Assembly: GCA_031291325.1 (NCBI GenBank) | Contig: JARLJG010000049.1 | Span: 62,001 to 126,000 of the forward strand | Origin: Burkholderiaceae bacterium | GTDB lineage: Bacteria; Pseudomonadota; Gammaproteobacteria; Burkholderiales; Burkholderiaceae_D | Reading direction: 5' to 3' | Length of the DNA stretch: 64,000 nucleotides | Shown: positions 51,018 through 59,397 of the stretch, piece after piece | Layout: every line of letters starts with the position of its first letter | Numbering within the stretch: position 1 is the stretch's first letter | Notes under the pieces: model-generated | What the model was told of the DNA's origin: nothing | Databases searched by the model: none | Seen by the model: the letters and a program-made list of their open reading frames with translations, nothing else | Made by a program: the position numbers and the translations under genes

Positions 51018-51712
51018 GCCAATCCTTTCAGATACAGTTCGGCCAGCAGCACATCCTGCGGCAAGGTCACCTTGAAATTGCGCGGACTGCCTTCGACCAG
51101 TTTCGGTTGCAAGCCCATCGCCTCGATGGCGCTGGATTCGTCGGTGACATCGTCGACCTGTTCCAGCGCGCGCCTTAGCATCGCGTAGCGAAACATTTGC
51201 GGCGTCTGCGCCGCCCACAAGCCGCTGCGCGGCACCGTTGCCTGCACCCGCCGATCGTTGCCGCCGCGCTTCAAGGTATCGACCACGGGCAGCGCCAGCA
51301 AGCCGCCGACCGCATCGTCGCGCAGGCTGTCGGCCAAATGCTCGATCAATTCGGTGGTCAGGCCGGGACGCGCGGCGTCGTGCACCAGCACCCAGTCGTC
51401 GGCAGCGGCGTGATCGCTCAACACGCGCAAGCCTTTCAATACCGAGACATGGCGGGTGGCGCCGCCGTTGAAGATGATTGTCACGCGTTCCTGCAAATGC
51501 GGCGCGCCAGCCATCATGTCGCGGATGTTGGTGTCTTCCGCGCTCACCACGACAAAGGTATGGGTAATAATTTTGGAGGCGGCAAAGGTGTCGAGCACAT
51601 GCAACAACATCGGCTTGCCGGCAATCGGCACGTATTGCTTGGGAGAACTCGACCCCATGCGCGCGCCGACGCCGGCGGCAGGGATCAAAGCGAAATGACG
51701 GGGAGAATTCAT
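51014..51712 (-). CDS. ispD: 2-C-methyl-D-erythritol 4-phosphate cytidylyltransferase
   Basis: IspD makes CDP-methylerythritol from MEP, the step after Dxr in this window. The ATG at 51712 gives [43 protein letters not shown], the nucleotidyltransferase signature with the catalytic Arg and Lys. The long in-frame version from 51748 adds 12 residues lacking family support. Later [19 protein letters not shown] and [19 protein letters not shown] complete the active site. The 232-residue length is standard. It is the upstream gene of the ispD-ispF-TPR run. Confidence 0.97.
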   Translation of the reverse strand: MNSPRHFALIPAAGVGARMGSSSPKQYVPIAGKPMLLHVLDTFAASKIITHTFVVVSAEDTNIRDMMAGAPHLQERVTIIFNGGATRHVSVLKGLRVLSDHAAADDWVLVHDAARPGLTTELIEHLADSLRDDAVGGLLALPVVDTLKRGGNDRRVQATVPRSGLWAAQTPQMFRYAMLRRALEQVDDVTDESSAIEAMGLQPKLVEGSPRNFKVTLPQDVLLAELYLKGLA

Positions 51713-51771
51713 TGTGAAAGCAGTGCAAATTCTGCTGGGCAAAATCAATATAGGTCTATTCTAACGACTTG

Positions 51772-52572
51772 TCAGGATTGCTGCTTCATGTCCGTTGCTA
51801 TTTGTTCCGACAGCAGACGCTTGAATTCGGTCAAATCCTGCATATTCATGTCTGAAATCAACCAATAGCACATGCCGGATTGGCTCCAGTGGATCAGTTG
51901 ATAACCTTGCCTGGAGGCGGAGATTGGCGGCGTGCCGTTGTGCGCGGTTTCCGGCCAGACAAAAAGGTTCAGCAGATGCAAACGATGACGATACGCCATC
52001 GCCGCCACCGGACGTTGGTCGAGATAATCCAGCCGGCCGCCGACCAATGCATAGCCCTGCGCGGCAAAATCGTAGACGGTCGGCGAGAAATCCAGCTTGC
52101 CGCTGAACCAGGGCTTGACCGTATGTTGATCGGTCGATATCACATCCGACAAGTGCGCGACCATCAGCGAACGCGCGTGGCTGGCAACCACCTCGTCCTC
52201 GATCCTGTCCTGCAGCGACGGCGCCCCCAGGTACAGCGCAAACGTCACGACAAATGCCAGCGAGCAAGCGGTCGCCACGCCGAAATTGATCCAGGCCCAC
52301 GGCCAGTCGGCAAATTTTCGCGCGCGCGGCGCCGGGCGCGGCAATGCAGCGCGAATCCGCTGCTGCAAATCGCCCGGCGCGGCATGGCGCGTCGCATGCG
52401 CCTTGACGGCAGTCTGCAATTGGCGCAATTGCCGATAGGCGGTCGCGCAGTCGGGGCAGGACTCGAGATGCTGATGAAATTGCGTGGCAGTCGATGGCTC
52501 CAGTTCGCCGTCGAGGTACGCGCTCATCAGGTTTTGCGATTCGTGGCAATCCAATTTATCCTCCTTCCGCAT
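51772..52572 (-). CDS. Anti-sigma factor with zinc-binding domain and one membrane helix
   Basis: A membrane-anchored inhibitor of the adjacent ECF sigma factor. The 266-residue protein has an N-terminal ZAS/zf-HC2 domain: LDCHESQNLMSAYLDGELEP, then HxxxCxxC at H35, C39, C42 (HLESCPDC). One membrane helix follows at about 92-116 (WINFGVATACSLAFVVTFALYLG), then a periplasmic domain of about 150 residues. That domain has KPWFSGKLDFSPTVYDFAAQGYALVGGRLDYLDQRPVAAMAYRHRLHLLNLFVW, which recurs in this kind of anti-sigma factor. The start overlaps the sigma gene by 17 bp, so translation is coupled. Confidence 0.9.
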   Translation of the reverse strand: MRKEDKLDCHESQNLMSAYLDGELEPSTATQFHQHLESCPDCATAYRQLRQLQTAVKAHATRHAAPGDLQQRIRAALPRPAPRARKFADWPWAWINFGVATACSLAFVVTFALYLGAPSLQDRIEDEVVASHARSLMVAHLSDVISTDQHTVKPWFSGKLDFSPTVYDFAAQGYALVGGRLDYLDQRPVAAMAYRHRLHLLNLFVWPETAHNGTPPISASRQGYQLIHWSQSGMCYWLISDMNMQDLTEFKRLLSEQIATDMKQQS

Positions 52573-53119
52573 TTTTCTTCAGGAAGTCGCCCAGCATCTT
52601 GCGTCCGCGCGCCAGGCGCGACATGACGGTGCCGATCGGAATATCGGTAATTTCCGCGATTTCCTTGTAGGACAAATCGTTGATTTCCTTTAACACGATG
52701 ACTTCCCTGAAGGTCTGCGGCAAGCTTTCCAGCGCTTGATTCACCAAGCGCTGGGTATCGCGCGCGGCCAGCACGCTTTCCGGGCTATTGCCGATGTCGT
52801 ACGGCGAACCGTCCGCCTGACCCGCCGCCTGGCCATGGATGTCTTCGTCGAAACTGACATCCGCTTGTTCGTGCCGACCATCGCGCAGCGAAGTTAAATA
52901 CACATTGCGCAAGATAGTCAGCATCCAGGCGCGCGCGTCGGTACCGCGAAAACCGTCGAAAAATTTGAACGCACGCAAATAAGCGTTCTGCACCAGATCT
53001 TCGGCATGTTGATCGTTGCGGGTCAACCAGCGAGCCAGATTGTATGCGGCGTCCAAATGCGGCAGCAGCATGGCCTCGAATTCCCTGGTTCTGTCCTTTT
53101 GCTCCAAATGGCTACCCAT
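52556..53119 (-). CDS. ECF-type RNA polymerase sigma factor
   Basis: A group IV sigma factor of 187 residues. Region 2: LDAAYNLARWLTRNDQHAEDLVQNAYLRAFKFFDGFRGTDARAWMLTILRNVYL. Region 4: LESLPQTFREVIVLKEINDLSYKEIAEITDIPIGTVMSRLARGRKML, a clear helix-turn-helix. The linker (HEQADVSFDEDIHGQAAGQADGSPYD) is somewhat long. It is divergent from a metallophosphoesterase gene across a 161-bp gap and overlaps its anti-sigma gene. It is likely to control that divergent pair and itself, but its promoter motif could not be read with confidence. Confidence 0.94.
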   Translation of the reverse strand: MGSHLEQKDRTREFEAMLLPHLDAAYNLARWLTRNDQHAEDLVQNAYLRAFKFFDGFRGTDARAWMLTILRNVYLTSLRDGRHEQADVSFDEDIHGQAAGQADGSPYDIGNSPESVLAARDTQRLVNQALESLPQTFREVIVLKEINDLSYKEIAEITDIPIGTVMSRLARGRKMLGDFLKKNAEGG

Positions 53120-53170
53120 TGTTACCCGTTGATTGTCGTCATCAACAACAGACTCGGCCTGACCGCGATT

Positions 53171-53208
53171 TATTCCCTGAAAAAATAAAATATTTTAGGG
53201 AATATTTT
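53171..53208. promoter_or_regulatory. Inverted repeats in the sigma/phosphoesterase divergent region
   Basis: Two overlapping inverted repeats lie in an AT-rich stretch. TATTCCCT (53171-53178) and AGGGAATA (53197-53204) are 18 bases apart, and AAAATATT (53187-53194) and AATATTTT (53201-53208) are 6 apart. They sit midway between the two divergent starts (53119 and 53281). They may form an operator or a promoter pair; which is not decidable from sequence. Confidence 0.45.
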
Positions 53209-53280
53209 GATCCTCCTTCGGATTATACGGTGTGTGGGCAAAGGCACATTGGCCTCCCCGACAACATGGAGCAAACCATC

Positions 53281-54186
53281 ATGATCGATCGCAGAAATTT
53301 CCTGAAATTAAGCGCCTTGGGCGGCGGCGCGGTATTCATGTCGGGCCTGTACGGTCGCGCGCTGGCCGCATCGGGTAGCCAATCTGCTGCATACGCCGGC
53401 ACCGACGATTTTTACTTCGTGCAAATGTCCGATAGCCACTGGGGCTATAGCGGCGACGCCAACCCGGAAGCCGCCAACACCTTGAAAAAAGCGGTGGCCG
53501 CCGTCAACGCGCTGGAAACAAAGCCGGATTTCATCGTCTTTACCGGCGACTTGACGCATACCACCGACGACCCCGATCTACGGCGCAAGCGCATGGGCGA
53601 ATTCCGCGCCATCGTCGCCGACCTGAAAGTAAAACCGGTGCATTTCATGCCCGGCGAGCACGACGCCTCGCTCGACAACGGCGCGGCCTTCAAGGAACTC
53701 TTCGGCCAGACGCACTACACTTTCGATCACAAGGGCGTGCATTTCATCGTGCTGGACAATGTTTCCGATCCCGGCGCGCGGGTCGGCGACGAACAACTCG
53801 ATTGGCTCAAAGCCGACCTCGGCATGCAGCCGGCGAATGCACGCATCGTCGTTTTCACCCATCGACCGCTGTTCGACCTGGCGCCGAAATGGGACTGGGC
53901 CACGCGCGATGGCGACAAGGTGCTGGCCCTGTTGTTGCCGCATGCAAACGTGACTGTTTTCTACGGCCACATCCACCAGGAACATCATCACCGGACCGAA
54001 CACATCGCCCACCATGCAGCGAAATCGCTGATTTTCCCGTTGCCGGCGCCCGGTTCGCAAGACAAGCGCACGCCGCTCGCGTGGGATGCTACGAAGCCAT
54101 ATAAAGGCTTGGGCATCCGCGAAGTGGAGACCGAGTTGAAAACGGCGGATTACCAACTATCCGAGTTTCCAGTGATTAAGGGCTAG
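53281..54186 (+). CDS. Tat-exported metallophosphoesterase
   Basis: A predicted periplasmic calcineurin-like phosphoesterase. The ATG at 53281 has GGAG 9 bases upstream; an in-frame ATG at 53266 adds five residues. The N-terminus is a twin-arginine signal (RRNFLKLSALGGGAVFMSGL...ALAASG). Metal motifs in order: D51-x-H53 (SDSHWG), GDLTH (89-93), G125-E-H127-D (GEHD in place of the usual GNHD), H194 (FTHRPLF), and GHIH at 229-232. About 301 residues. The cupredoxin gene follows 3 bp after its stop. The substrate is unknown. Tat export fits cofactor loading in the cytoplasm. Confidence 0.9.
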   Translation: MIDRRNFLKLSALGGGAVFMSGLYGRALAASGSQSAAYAGTDDFYFVQMSDSHWGYSGDANPEAANTLKKAVAAVNALETKPDFIVFTGDLTHTTDDPDLRRKRMGEFRAIVADLKVKPVHFMPGEHDASLDNGAAFKELFGQTHYTFDHKGVHFIVLDNVSDPGARVGDEQLDWLKADLGMQPANARIVVFTHRPLFDLAPKWDWATRDGDKVLALLLPHANVTVFYGHIHQEHHHRTEHIAHHAAKSLIFPLPAPGSQDKRTPLAWDATKPYKGLGIREVETELKTADYQLSEFPVIKG

Positions 54187-54189
54187 CAG

Positions 54190-54561
54190 ATGGATAATTC
54201 AAGAAGAAATTGGCTCGCCAAGGCGTTTACCGGCGTCGCGGCATGTGCGGGGGCTTATTCCGGCTTGGTCTTGGGTGCGCCGGAAGAGCGCGTCATCAAA
54301 ATCCAGGCAAAGAGATACGCGTATACGCCCAATCGCATCGTGCTACGGAAAAATGAAGTGGTCGTGCTGGAATTGACCGCGCTCGATTTCACGCATGGGT
54401 TCTCGATACCGGACTGGAAAATTCGCGCCGATTTGCTGCCGGGGCTAGCCATCCGCGTCCGCCTGAAACCGGAAAGCGCGGGCGAATTCGACTTCTTATG
54501 CGACAACTTTTGCGGCAGCGGGCATGAGGAAATGAGCGGCAAGATCGTCGTTGCCGATTGA
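54190..54561 (+). CDS. Small exported cupredoxin with CuA-type motif
   Basis: A 123-residue protein with an N-terminal Tat-like leader (SRRNWLAKAFTGVAACAGAYSGLVLG) and a beta-rich domain. It contains FTHGFSIPDW (His69) and then C104-x3-C108-x3-H112-x2-M115 (CDNFCGSGHEEM), which with His69 gives the full ligand set of the CuA centre in cytochrome oxidase subunit II. No membrane anchor beyond the leader, and no other oxidase subunit, is present. It follows the phosphoesterase by 3 bp and should be translated with it. A role in periplasmic copper or electron transfer is inferred. Confidence 0.88.
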   Translation: MDNSRRNWLAKAFTGVAACAGAYSGLVLGAPEERVIKIQAKRYAYTPNRIVLRKNEVVVLELTALDFTHGFSIPDWKIRADLLPGLAIRVRLKPESAGEFDFLCDNFCGSGHEEMSGKIVVAD

Positions 54562-54572
54562 GCGTCGCCGCC

Positions 54573-54836
54573 TCAGTACGTGGTGCATTGGATAAATCCG
54601 CGCGGCCCGAAACAGTTGGTGGTGACCGGATAGCGCTCGCTGTTTTCCTTGCTATCGAGGCTCAATACGCAACTGCGCCAAGCGTCGGAGTCGCGCTGGT
54701 AGCCTAGCTTTTCGCAAGCCGGGCCGTAGGTCTGGATCATTTGTTCGACTTGCCGCGTCGCTTGCGCGGTGCGTTCGGCTTGCGAAACGCATGCGCCTAG
54801 CAGACTCAACATCAATAAAGATATAACGATACGCAT
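54573..54836 (-). CDS. Small lipoprotein, hypothetical
   Basis: No family recognised. The 87-residue precursor has a lipoprotein signal, MRIVISLLMLSLLGAC, with the lipobox Cys at residue 16 (LLGAC). The ATG at 54836 is chosen because AGGAG lies 6 bases upstream; a TTG at 54842 and an ATG at 54839 are in frame but too close to it. The mature part is short, with a helix (RTAQATRQVEQMIQTYG) and four Cys that could pair. It is convergent with the cupredoxin gene (11 bp). Confidence 0.75.
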   Translation of the reverse strand: MRIVISLLMLSLLGACVSQAERTAQATRQVEQMIQTYGPACEKLGYQRDSDAWRSCVLSLDSKENSERYPVTTNCFGPRGFIQCTTY

Positions 54837-54960
54837 CATCAACTCCTGCCGATTTTTTACATTTTTACCTATAAGTCGAGTTTAGCGCATCTGCCGGTCT
54901 TGCGCAAAACGCCACTTAAAGCCGGCAAATCGAACCCAGACATTCGCAAGAAGGTTCTTC

Positions 54961-55032
54961 CTCCCCTCGCCCGCTTGCGGGAGAGGGGAGTCGTGCGGCA
55001 AGGCAACGTACATGCATTTGCCCAGGGATCAA
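54961..55032. repeat. Palindromic repeat (CCCCTCGCCCGC type) upstream of mfd
   Basis: TCCCCTCGCCCGCTTGCGGG is followed by AGAGGGGAGTCGTGCGG. The right flank matches the repeat upstream of alaC (40551): GAGGGGAG-CGTGCGG, then ATGC--TTGCCC. Both copies point the same way and sit just before the promoter of a plus-strand gene. Confidence 0.65.
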
Positions 55033-55066
55033 ACCGCAATACAGAGCACCCACGGAAAGCATCGTT

Positions 55067-55072
55067 TATAAT
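55067..55072 (+). promoter_or_regulatory. Consensus -10 close to the mfd start
   Basis: TATAAT (55067-55072) ends 7 bases before the mfd ATG at 55080, so a transcript started from it would begin at or next to the start codon. The -35 position (near 55044-55049) reads GAGCAC, poor. No ribosome site precedes the ATG. Confidence 0.45.
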
Positions 55073-55079
55073 CTCGCCG

Positions 55080-58000
55080 ATGCTATTCGATCTGAAGAAA
55101 TCTCTCCCCAAGCCTGGCCACCGTTACGCATTGCCCGCCGTGCACGGGTCGGCGGACGCCCATGTTCTTGCACAAGCGGCAACAGCGCTGAAGGCCGAGC
55201 GCCGCATGCTGGCCGTCGTGGTCGCCAATGCTTCCGACGCGCAACGGTTGTTGAATGAAATTCCGTGGTTCGGCGAGCAAGGTGCTGCCGCGCTGCGCTG
55301 CCATTTGCTGCCGGATTGGGAAACCCTGCCCTACGATGCGTTTTCGCCGCATCAAGACCTGGTTTCCGAACGCTTGGCTACCTTGTATGAAATCCAGAAC
55401 GGGCAATGCGATGTATTGATCGTGCCGGCCACCACGGCGCTGGTGCGGATGGCGCCGCCTTCGTTCCTGGCGGCGTACACATTTTTCTTCAAGCAGGGCG
55501 AAAAGCTCGACGAAGCGCGCCTGAAGACGCAATTGACGCTGGCCGGCTACACCCATGTGTCGCAAGTGATGTCGCCGGGCGAGTATTCGGTGCGCGGCGG
55601 CTTGATCGACTTGTTCCCGATGGGTTCGGCCCTGCCCTATCGGCTCGACTTGTTCGGCGACACAATCGAAACCATCCGCACCTTCGATGCCGACAGCCAG
55701 CGCTCGCTGTATCCGGTGCGCGAAGTGCGCTTGTTGCCGGGGCGCGAGTTCCCGATGGACGAACCGGCGCGCACCGCTTTCCGCAGCCGTTGGCGCGAAC
55801 AATTCGAGGGCGATCCGTCGAAATCGGCGATCTACAAGGATATCGGCCACGGCATCGCGTCCGCCGGTATCGAGTATTACCTGCCGCTGTTCTTTGAACA
55901 ATCGGCGACCCTGTTCGACTACCTGCCGGACGATACGACGTTTGCGTTGATCGGCGATATCGATGGCGCCATCAAGCGCTTCTGGAACGATACGCTGTCG
56001 CGCTATCAATTCCTGAAATCCGACCGCGAGCGACCGCTGCTGGCGCCGGAAACCCTGTTCCTCTCCGACGAAAATTTCTTCACGCTGGCCAAGCCGCATG
56101 GCCGCATGGTCTTGCAACAAAGCGACGAGTCGTCGGAATTGTCGACGCCGCTGCCCAATATCGCGGTCAACCGCCGCGCCGACGACCCGCTGGTCAACCT
56201 GCGCGCCTACCTGTTGCAAAGCGACAAGCGCGTGCTGATTTGCGCCGAATCGAATGGCCGGCGCGAGACGCTGCAGCAATATTTCACCGAATACGACCTG
56301 ACGCTGACGCCATGCGACAGCTATGCCGATTTCGCCACCTCGTCGGCCAAATTGATGCTGGGCGTTGCGCCCTTGCAGGCCGGGTTTGAACTCGATGCGC
56401 TGGTCTTCGTCACCGAAACCGAGCTCTATGCCGGTTCGGGCCGGCGCATCGGCAAGAAGAAACAGGAAGGCGTGACGCAAGTCGAGTCGATGGTGCGCGA
56501 CTTGTCGGAACTGAAGATCGGCGACCCGGTAGTGCATGTGAACCACGGCATCGGACGCTATCTCGGCCTGGTCAGCGAAGACATGGGCGAAGGCATCACC
56601 GAATTCCTGCATCTGGAATATGCGAACGAAGCCAAATTGTTTGTGCCGGTATCGCAACTGCACCTGATTTCGCGCTATTCCGGCGCGTCGCCGGAAGATG
56701 CGCCTTTGCATGCAATGGGCTCCGGCCATTGGGAAAAAGCCAAGCGCCGCGCCGCCCAGCAAGTGCGCGACACCGCCGCCGAATTGCTCAACCTGTATGC
56801 GCGCCGCGCATTGCGCGAAGGCCATGCGTTCCAGTATTCGGCGCACGACTACGAAGCCTTCGCCGAAAGCTTCGGCTTCGACGAAACGCCCGACCAGGCC
56901 GCCGCCATCAACGCCGTCATCAAGGACATGACCGGCGGCAAGCCGATGGATAGGCTGATCTGCGGCGATGTCGGCTTCGGCAAGACCGAAGTGGCGTTGC
57001 GCGCCGCCTTCGTCGCCGTGATGGGCGGCAAGCAGGTCGCCATCCTGGCGCCGACCACGCTGCTGGCGGAACAGCATGCGCAGACTTTTGCCGACCGCTT
57101 CGCCGATTGGCCGGTGCGCATCGCCGAGTTGTCGCGCTTTCGGACCGGCAAGGAAATCACGCAGGCGATCAAGGGCATGGCCGACGGCACGCTCGATATC
57201 GTCATCGGCACCCACAAGCTGTTGTCGAACGATGTCAAATTCACGCGCCTGGGCTTGGTCATCATCGACGAAGAGCATCGCTTCGGCGTGCGACAAAAGG
57301 AAGCGTTGAAAGCCTTGCGCGCGGAAGTCGACGTGTTGACGCTGACTGCCACGCCGATCCCGCGCACCTTGGGCATGGCGCTGGAAGGCTTGCGCGATTT
57401 TTCCATCATCGCCACCGCGCCGCAAAAGCGGCTGGCGATCAAGACCTTCGTGCGCAGCGAAGGCGAATCGGTGATCCGCGAAGCTTGTTTGCGCGAATTG
57501 AAGCGCGGCGGGCAAGTGTATTTCCTGCATAACGAAGTGGAAACCATCGTCAACCGCAAGGCGATGCTGGAAGCGCTGCTGCCGGAAGCGCGCATCGGCG
57601 TCGCCCACGGCCAGATGCACGAGCGCGACCTGGAAAAGGTGATGCGCGACTTCGTCGCCCAGCGCTTCAACATCCTGCTCTGCACCACCATCATCGAAAC
57701 CGGCATCGACGTGCCGACCGCCAACACCATCGTCATGCATCGCGCCGATAAATTCGGTTTGGCGCAATTGCATCAGTTGCGCGGTCGCGTCGGACGTTCG
57801 CACCATCAAGCGTATGCGTATCTGCTGGTCAACGATGTCGGCGGCTTGACCAAGCTGGCGCAGCGACGGCTGGATGCGATCCAGCAAATGGAAGAACTCG
57901 GCAGCGGCTTTTACCTGGCAATGCACGACCTGGAAATTCGCGGCGCCGGCGAAGTGTTGGGCGACAATCAATCCGGCGAGATGCACGAAATCGGCTTCCA

Positions 58001-58514
58001 ACTGTATTCGGAAATGCTCAACGAAGCGGTGCGCGCACTGAAAAACGGCGAAGAGCCGGATTTGGCCGCGCCGCTGGCCGGCACCACGGAAATCAACCTG
58101 CATGTGCCGGCGCTGCTGCCCAATGACTATTGCGGCGACATCCACGAGCGCCTGTCGCTGTACAAGCGGCTGGCCAATTGCAACGCCGCCGACGGCATCG
58201 ATGACTTGCAGGAAGAATTGATCGACCGCTTCGGCAAAATGCCCGACGCCGCTAAAGCGCTGGTCGAAACCCACCGCCTGCGCATTGCCGCGAAATCGGC
58301 CGGGATCGTCAAAATCGATGCGCATGGCGAATCGGTGCTGATGCAATTCAAGCCGAATCCGCCGATCGACGCGATGCGCATCATCGACTTGATCCAAAAG
58401 AACCGCCATATCAAATTGAATGGCCCCGACAAATTGCGCATCACCGCCGCCATGCCGGATTTGCCCAGCCGCGTCGCGCAGGTCAAGGCGACGCTGCGCA
58501 GTTTGCTCGGATAA
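55080..58514 (+). CDS. mfd: Transcription-repair coupling factor
   Basis: Mfd removes RNA polymerase stalled at DNA damage and recruits UvrA. The ATG at 55080 gives MLFDLKKSLPKPGHRYALPAVHGSADAHVLAQ; the in-frame sequence upstream is the palindromic repeat. The 1144-residue protein has the UvrB-like N-terminal domain (LPDWETLPYDAFSPHQDLVSERL), a polymerase-interaction domain near 490-560 (GDPVVHVNHGIGRYLGL), the helicase motor (CGDVGFGKTEVALRAAFVAV; IIDEEHRFGVRQKEAL; TATPIPRTL; GRVGRSHHQAYAYLL) and the C-terminal autoinhibitory domain. Length typical. Its promoter is almost on top of the start codon. Confidence 0.97.
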   Translation: MLFDLKKSLPKPGHRYALPAVHGSADAHVLAQAATALKAERRMLAVVVANASDAQRLLNEIPWFGEQGAAALRCHLLPDWETLPYDAFSPHQDLVSERLATLYEIQNGQCDVLIVPATTALVRMAPPSFLAAYTFFFKQGEKLDEARLKTQLTLAGYTHVSQVMSPGEYSVRGGLIDLFPMGSALPYRLDLFGDTIETIRTFDADSQRSLYPVREVRLLPGREFPMDEPARTAFRSRWREQFEGDPSKSAIYKDIGHGIASAGIEYYLPLFFEQSATLFDYLPDDTTFALIGDIDGAIKRFWNDTLSRYQFLKSDRERPLLAPETLFLSDENFFTLAKPHGRMVLQQSDESSELSTPLPNIAVNRRADDPLVNLRAYLLQSDKRVLICAESNGRRETLQQYFTEYDLTLTPCDSYADFATSSAKLMLGVAPLQAGFELDALVFVTETELYAGSGRRIGKKKQEGVTQVESMVRDLSELKIGDPVVHVNHGIGRYLGLVSEDMGEGITEFLHLEYANEAKLFVPVSQLHLISRYSGASPEDAPLHAMGSGHWEKAKRRAAQQVRDTAAELLNLYARRALREGHAFQYSAHDYEAFAESFGFDETPDQAAAINAVIKDMTGGKPMDRLICGDVGFGKTEVALRAAFVAVMGGKQVAILAPTTLLAEQHAQTFADRFADWPVRIAELSRFRTGKEITQAIKGMADGTLDIVIGTHKLLSNDVKFTRLGLVIIDEEHRFGVRQKEALKALRAEVDVLTLTATPIPRTLGMALEGLRDFSIIATAPQKRLAIKTFVRSEGESVIREACLRELKRGGQVYFLHNEVETIVNRKAMLEALLPEARIGVAHGQMHERDLEKVMRDFVAQRFNILLCTTIIETGIDVPTANTIVMHRADKFGLAQLHQLRGRVGRSHHQAYAYLLVNDVGGLTKLAQRRLDAIQQMEELGSGFYLAMHDLEIRGAGEVLGDNQSGEMHEIGFQLYSEMLNEAVRALKNGEEPDLAAPLAGTTEINLHVPALLPNDYCGDIHERLSLYKRLANCNAADGIDDLQEELIDRFGKMPDAAKALVETHRLRIAAKSAGIVKIDAHGESVLMQFKPNPPIDAMRIIDLIQKNRHIKLNGPDKLRITAAMPDLPSRVAQVKATLRSLLG

Positions 58515-58534
58515 GCCGCCACCATGAGCCTACG

Positions 58535-59377
58535 ATGAATCTGATTTTACAAAGCTTGCGCGCCGACATGGCGACCATCGAACGGATTGCCGCGCTGACC
58601 GGCGCGCGCCGCCTGACGGCACGCGGCGCGCGCGCGTATCGCTGCGAACAGGTCAATGCCGCGCCGGACATCAAAGCGCAAGTCGAAGCCGAATGCCTGG
58701 CAGCCGAGATCGATTGCACCTGGCTGGCAAGCGAATCGCATTTGAGCGATTTCAAGCTGCTGGCGATGGACATGGATTCGACCTTGATTACCATCGAATG
58801 CATCGACGAAATCGCCGACATGCAAGGCTTGAAGCCGCAAGTCGCCGCCATCACCGAAGCGGCCATGCGCGGCGAAATCGAATTCCCGGAGAGTCTGGCG
58901 CGGCGCGTCGCCCTGCTCGAGGGTCTGGATGCAACAGCTCTGCAGCGCGTCTACCAGGAGCGGGTTCAGTTGTCGCCGGGCGCGGAAAACATGCTCGATG
59001 CGGTGCGCCGCGCCGGCTTGAAGACGCTGCTGGTGTCCGGCGGCTTCACTTTTTTTACCGATCGCATCAAGCAAAAGCTCAACCTCGATTTCAGCCACTC
59101 CAACGTGCTGGAAATCGCCGACGGCAAATTGACCGGCAAAGTGGTCGGCGCAATTGTCGACGCCGACGAAAAAAAACGCACTGTAGAGCGCGTGTGCGCC
59201 GAGATCGGCATCGCGCCGAGTCAAGCCATCGTGATGGGCGACGGCGCCAACGATTTGAAAATGATGGGCATTGCCGGCATGTCGGTGGCTTTTCGCGCCA
59301 AGCCGCTGGTGCGGGCCAAGGCCGACGTGGCCTTGAATTTCGTCGGGCTGGACGGCATCCTGCCGTTATTCAGATAA
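58535..59377 (+). CDS. serB: Phosphoserine phosphatase
   Basis: SerB makes L-serine from phosphoserine, the last step of the pathway. The 280-residue HAD-family enzyme has an N-terminal extension of about 75 residues and then LLAMDMDSTLITIECIDEIADMQG with the two catalytic Asp residues (DMDST). It also has TLLVSGGFTFFTDRIKQKL and IVMGDGANDLKMMGIAGMSVAFRAKP, the Mg-binding loop. The size is usual for proteobacterial SerB. It starts 20 bp after mfd, so it may be on the same transcript, and a GlpM-like gene follows after 20 bp. Confidence 0.96.
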   Translation: MNLILQSLRADMATIERIAALTGARRLTARGARAYRCEQVNAAPDIKAQVEAECLAAEIDCTWLASESHLSDFKLLAMDMDSTLITIECIDEIADMQGLKPQVAAITEAAMRGEIEFPESLARRVALLEGLDATALQRVYQERVQLSPGAENMLDAVRRAGLKTLLVSGGFTFFTDRIKQKLNLDFSHSNVLEIADGKLTGKVVGAIVDADEKKRTVERVCAEIGIAPSQAIVMGDGANDLKMMGIAGMSVAFRAKPLVRAKADVALNFVGLDGILPLFR

Positions 59378-59397
59378 TTTCAGAGAATCCTTGACCG

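Noticed and set aside
50517-51728. Possible fused IspDF enzyme on the minus strand
   Set aside because: The N-terminal part of this frame is ispD read in a different frame; ispD and ispF are separate genes overlapping by 4 bp.
55083-58409. Very long open frame on the minus strand (over 1100 codons) opposite mfd
   Set aside because: It is the mirror of a codon-biased GC-rich gene; its translation is rich in Arg, His, Asp and Gln with no motifs. Mfd on the plus strand is clear.
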